Assembly: GCA_937894495.1 (NCBI GenBank)
Contig: CALCRR010000072.1
Span: forward strand, 1-5,511
Length of the DNA: 5,511 bases
Reading direction: 5' to 3'
DNA from: an uncultured Ruminococcus sp.
GTDB taxonomy: Bacteria > Bacillota > Clostridia > Oscillospirales > Ruminococcaceae
Shown here piece by piece: positions 5,040 to 5,511 of this stretch. The notes beneath the pieces were generated by a model. That model did no database searches. It was not told where the DNA came from and saw only the letters and a list, made by a program, of their open reading frames with translations. Made by a program: the position numbers and the translations under genes. Each line of letters starts with the position of its first letter. Position 1 is the first letter of the stretch.

Positions 5040-5222
5040 TTATGTTTTTCCCAGCCTCCTCCCCAACTCCACCATCGCCCCCATAAACGCCATAGAGCTG
5101 TCCCGTGTCAATGCAGTCAGCGGCGGGTCGCCCTCCCGTATCCTCATAGTCCGTCTTATCTCCTTGGGTATAACGACCCTGCCCAGGTCGTCTATCCGCC
5201 TTACTATTCCTGTTGCTTTCAT
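5040..5222 (-). CDS. AbrB/SpoVT-type DNA-binding protein with aberrant C-terminal half
   Basis: The first 34 residues are textbook AbrB/SpoVT/MazE-type swapped-hairpin sequence: MKATGIVRRIDDLGRVVIP, then KEIRRTMRIREGD. Relatives continue P-L-E-I-(Y/F)-T-D and a further strand ending near KKYSP, which completes the dimeric DNA-binding fold. Here the sequence changes to PPLTALTRDSSMAFMGAMVE and ends at 60 residues with RRLGKT. The loss of the last strands makes normal DNA binding doubtful. GGAGG (5236-5232) with a 9-base spacer supports ATG 5222. Neither of the other two frames restores AbrB wording after GDP, so a simple frameshift is unlikely; a deletion or recombination is more likely. An overlapping longer minus frame is only a shadow. 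The family call is firm; whether it functions is open. Confidence 0.75.
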   Translation of the reverse strand: MKATGIVRRIDDLGRVVIPKEIRRTMRIREGDPPLTALTRDSSMAFMGAMVELGRRLGKT

Positions 5223-5282
5223 TATATTTTACCTCCGTTGGTTTTTTCATTTGCAGGAATATTGTGTGCAGGGATCGAAGGA

Positions 5283-5435
5283 TTATTCATTCTGAGTGGA
5301 CCGTATAAATATTTTAATGATATCTTCAAGATACTGATATTTTTCACGAGGGCATTTCTGTATAAGTCTTGCGAGCTCGGCAATATCGTTATCATTGGCG
5401 TTGCCGTAGAGTATATTGCTCCACCAATTAAACAT
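5283..5435 (-). CDS. Short hypothetical frame, possibly the C-terminal remnant of a regulator
   Basis: Fifty residues from ATG 5435 to TAA at 5283. MFNWWSNILYGNANDNDIAE is followed by LARLIQKCPREKYQYLEDII, which resembles the short C-terminal helix (x-L-I-x-x-C-P-x-E-x-x-x-x-x) that follows the helix-turn-helix in many clostridial Xre-type regulators; that likeness is from memory and is weak. No helix-turn-helix is present. No Shine-Dalgarno precedes the ATG. A TTG at 5471 in the same frame would add twelve hydrophobic residues, also without a convincing site, and a TGA at 5504-5502 closes the frame. It could be a decayed tail, a small real gene or noise. Confidence 0.35.
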   Translation of the reverse strand: MFNWWSNILYGNANDNDIAELARLIQKCPREKYQYLEDIIKIFIRSTQNE

Positions 5436-5511
5436 TGCCGAAAAGACGCAGGCAGGAATAAAAAATATCAAGGAGCAAAAGCGCAGACGGGCTGGCGCCC
5501 TTCAAGCTTTT

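Noticed and set aside
5032..5250. 72-codon minus-strand frame overlapping AbrB
   Set aside because: It is a frame-shifted reading of the same bases, Gly/Asp-rich without recognisable structure, and does not contain the AbrB motif.
5026..5295. 89-codon plus-strand frame over the AbrB-like gene
   Set aside because: The opposite strand carries unmistakable AbrB sequence with a good ribosome site. The plus frame matches no family I recognise.

Overview
The window looks like a chromosomal accessory stretch from a low-to-moderate GC Clostridia, most like a gut Ruminococcus or a relative. The grounds are an AbrB/SpoVT-type N-terminus with the usual clostridial wording, strong AGGAGG-type ribosome binding sites, frequent GTG and TTG starts, and an aldo/keto reductase and DUF4143 ATPase typical of that group. 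The genus is inferred from style, not proven.

Left part (1-1339, plus strand): an aldo/keto reductase runs in from outside the window and is broken by one in-frame amber codon (204-206), exactly where the conserved Trp after the catalytic His should be. A hypothetical protein gene follows directly and may be translationally coupled to it.

Central part (about 1409-4701): two imperfect direct repeats of about 105 bp (1409-1512 and 4594-4701), each ending in the same GC-rich hairpin, bracket a 3.1 kb AT-richer block whose genes all read on the minus strand. In transcription order the block holds: an AAA_15/OLD-like ATPase (TTG start, perfect Shine-Dalgarno); a TOPRIM/RloB-like partner overlapping it by ATGA; a 5'-truncated DUF4143 ATPase tail with an internal amber codon; and a Lys/Glu-rich protein with a winged-helix-like C-terminus. 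The frame of this last gene reaches its Shine-Dalgarno only through an ATA codon. A short coding-like scrap follows. The ATPase plus TOPRIM-like pair is the best candidate for a working system. Its architecture matches two-gene anti-phage modules such as PARIS (AriA/AriB), AbiL and RloA/RloB, but membership in any of these is not shown.

Right part (4769-5511, minus strand): a 68-residue hypothetical protein lies downstream of a short AbrB-type gene whose second half no longer resembles AbrB. A short poorly defined frame sits at the right edge.

The overall picture is a site of turnover: a possibly intact ATPase/nuclease-like pair inserted among decaying genes and flanked by a repeated terminator-like element. 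Nonsense or start-codon lesions occur in three of the surrounding genes.
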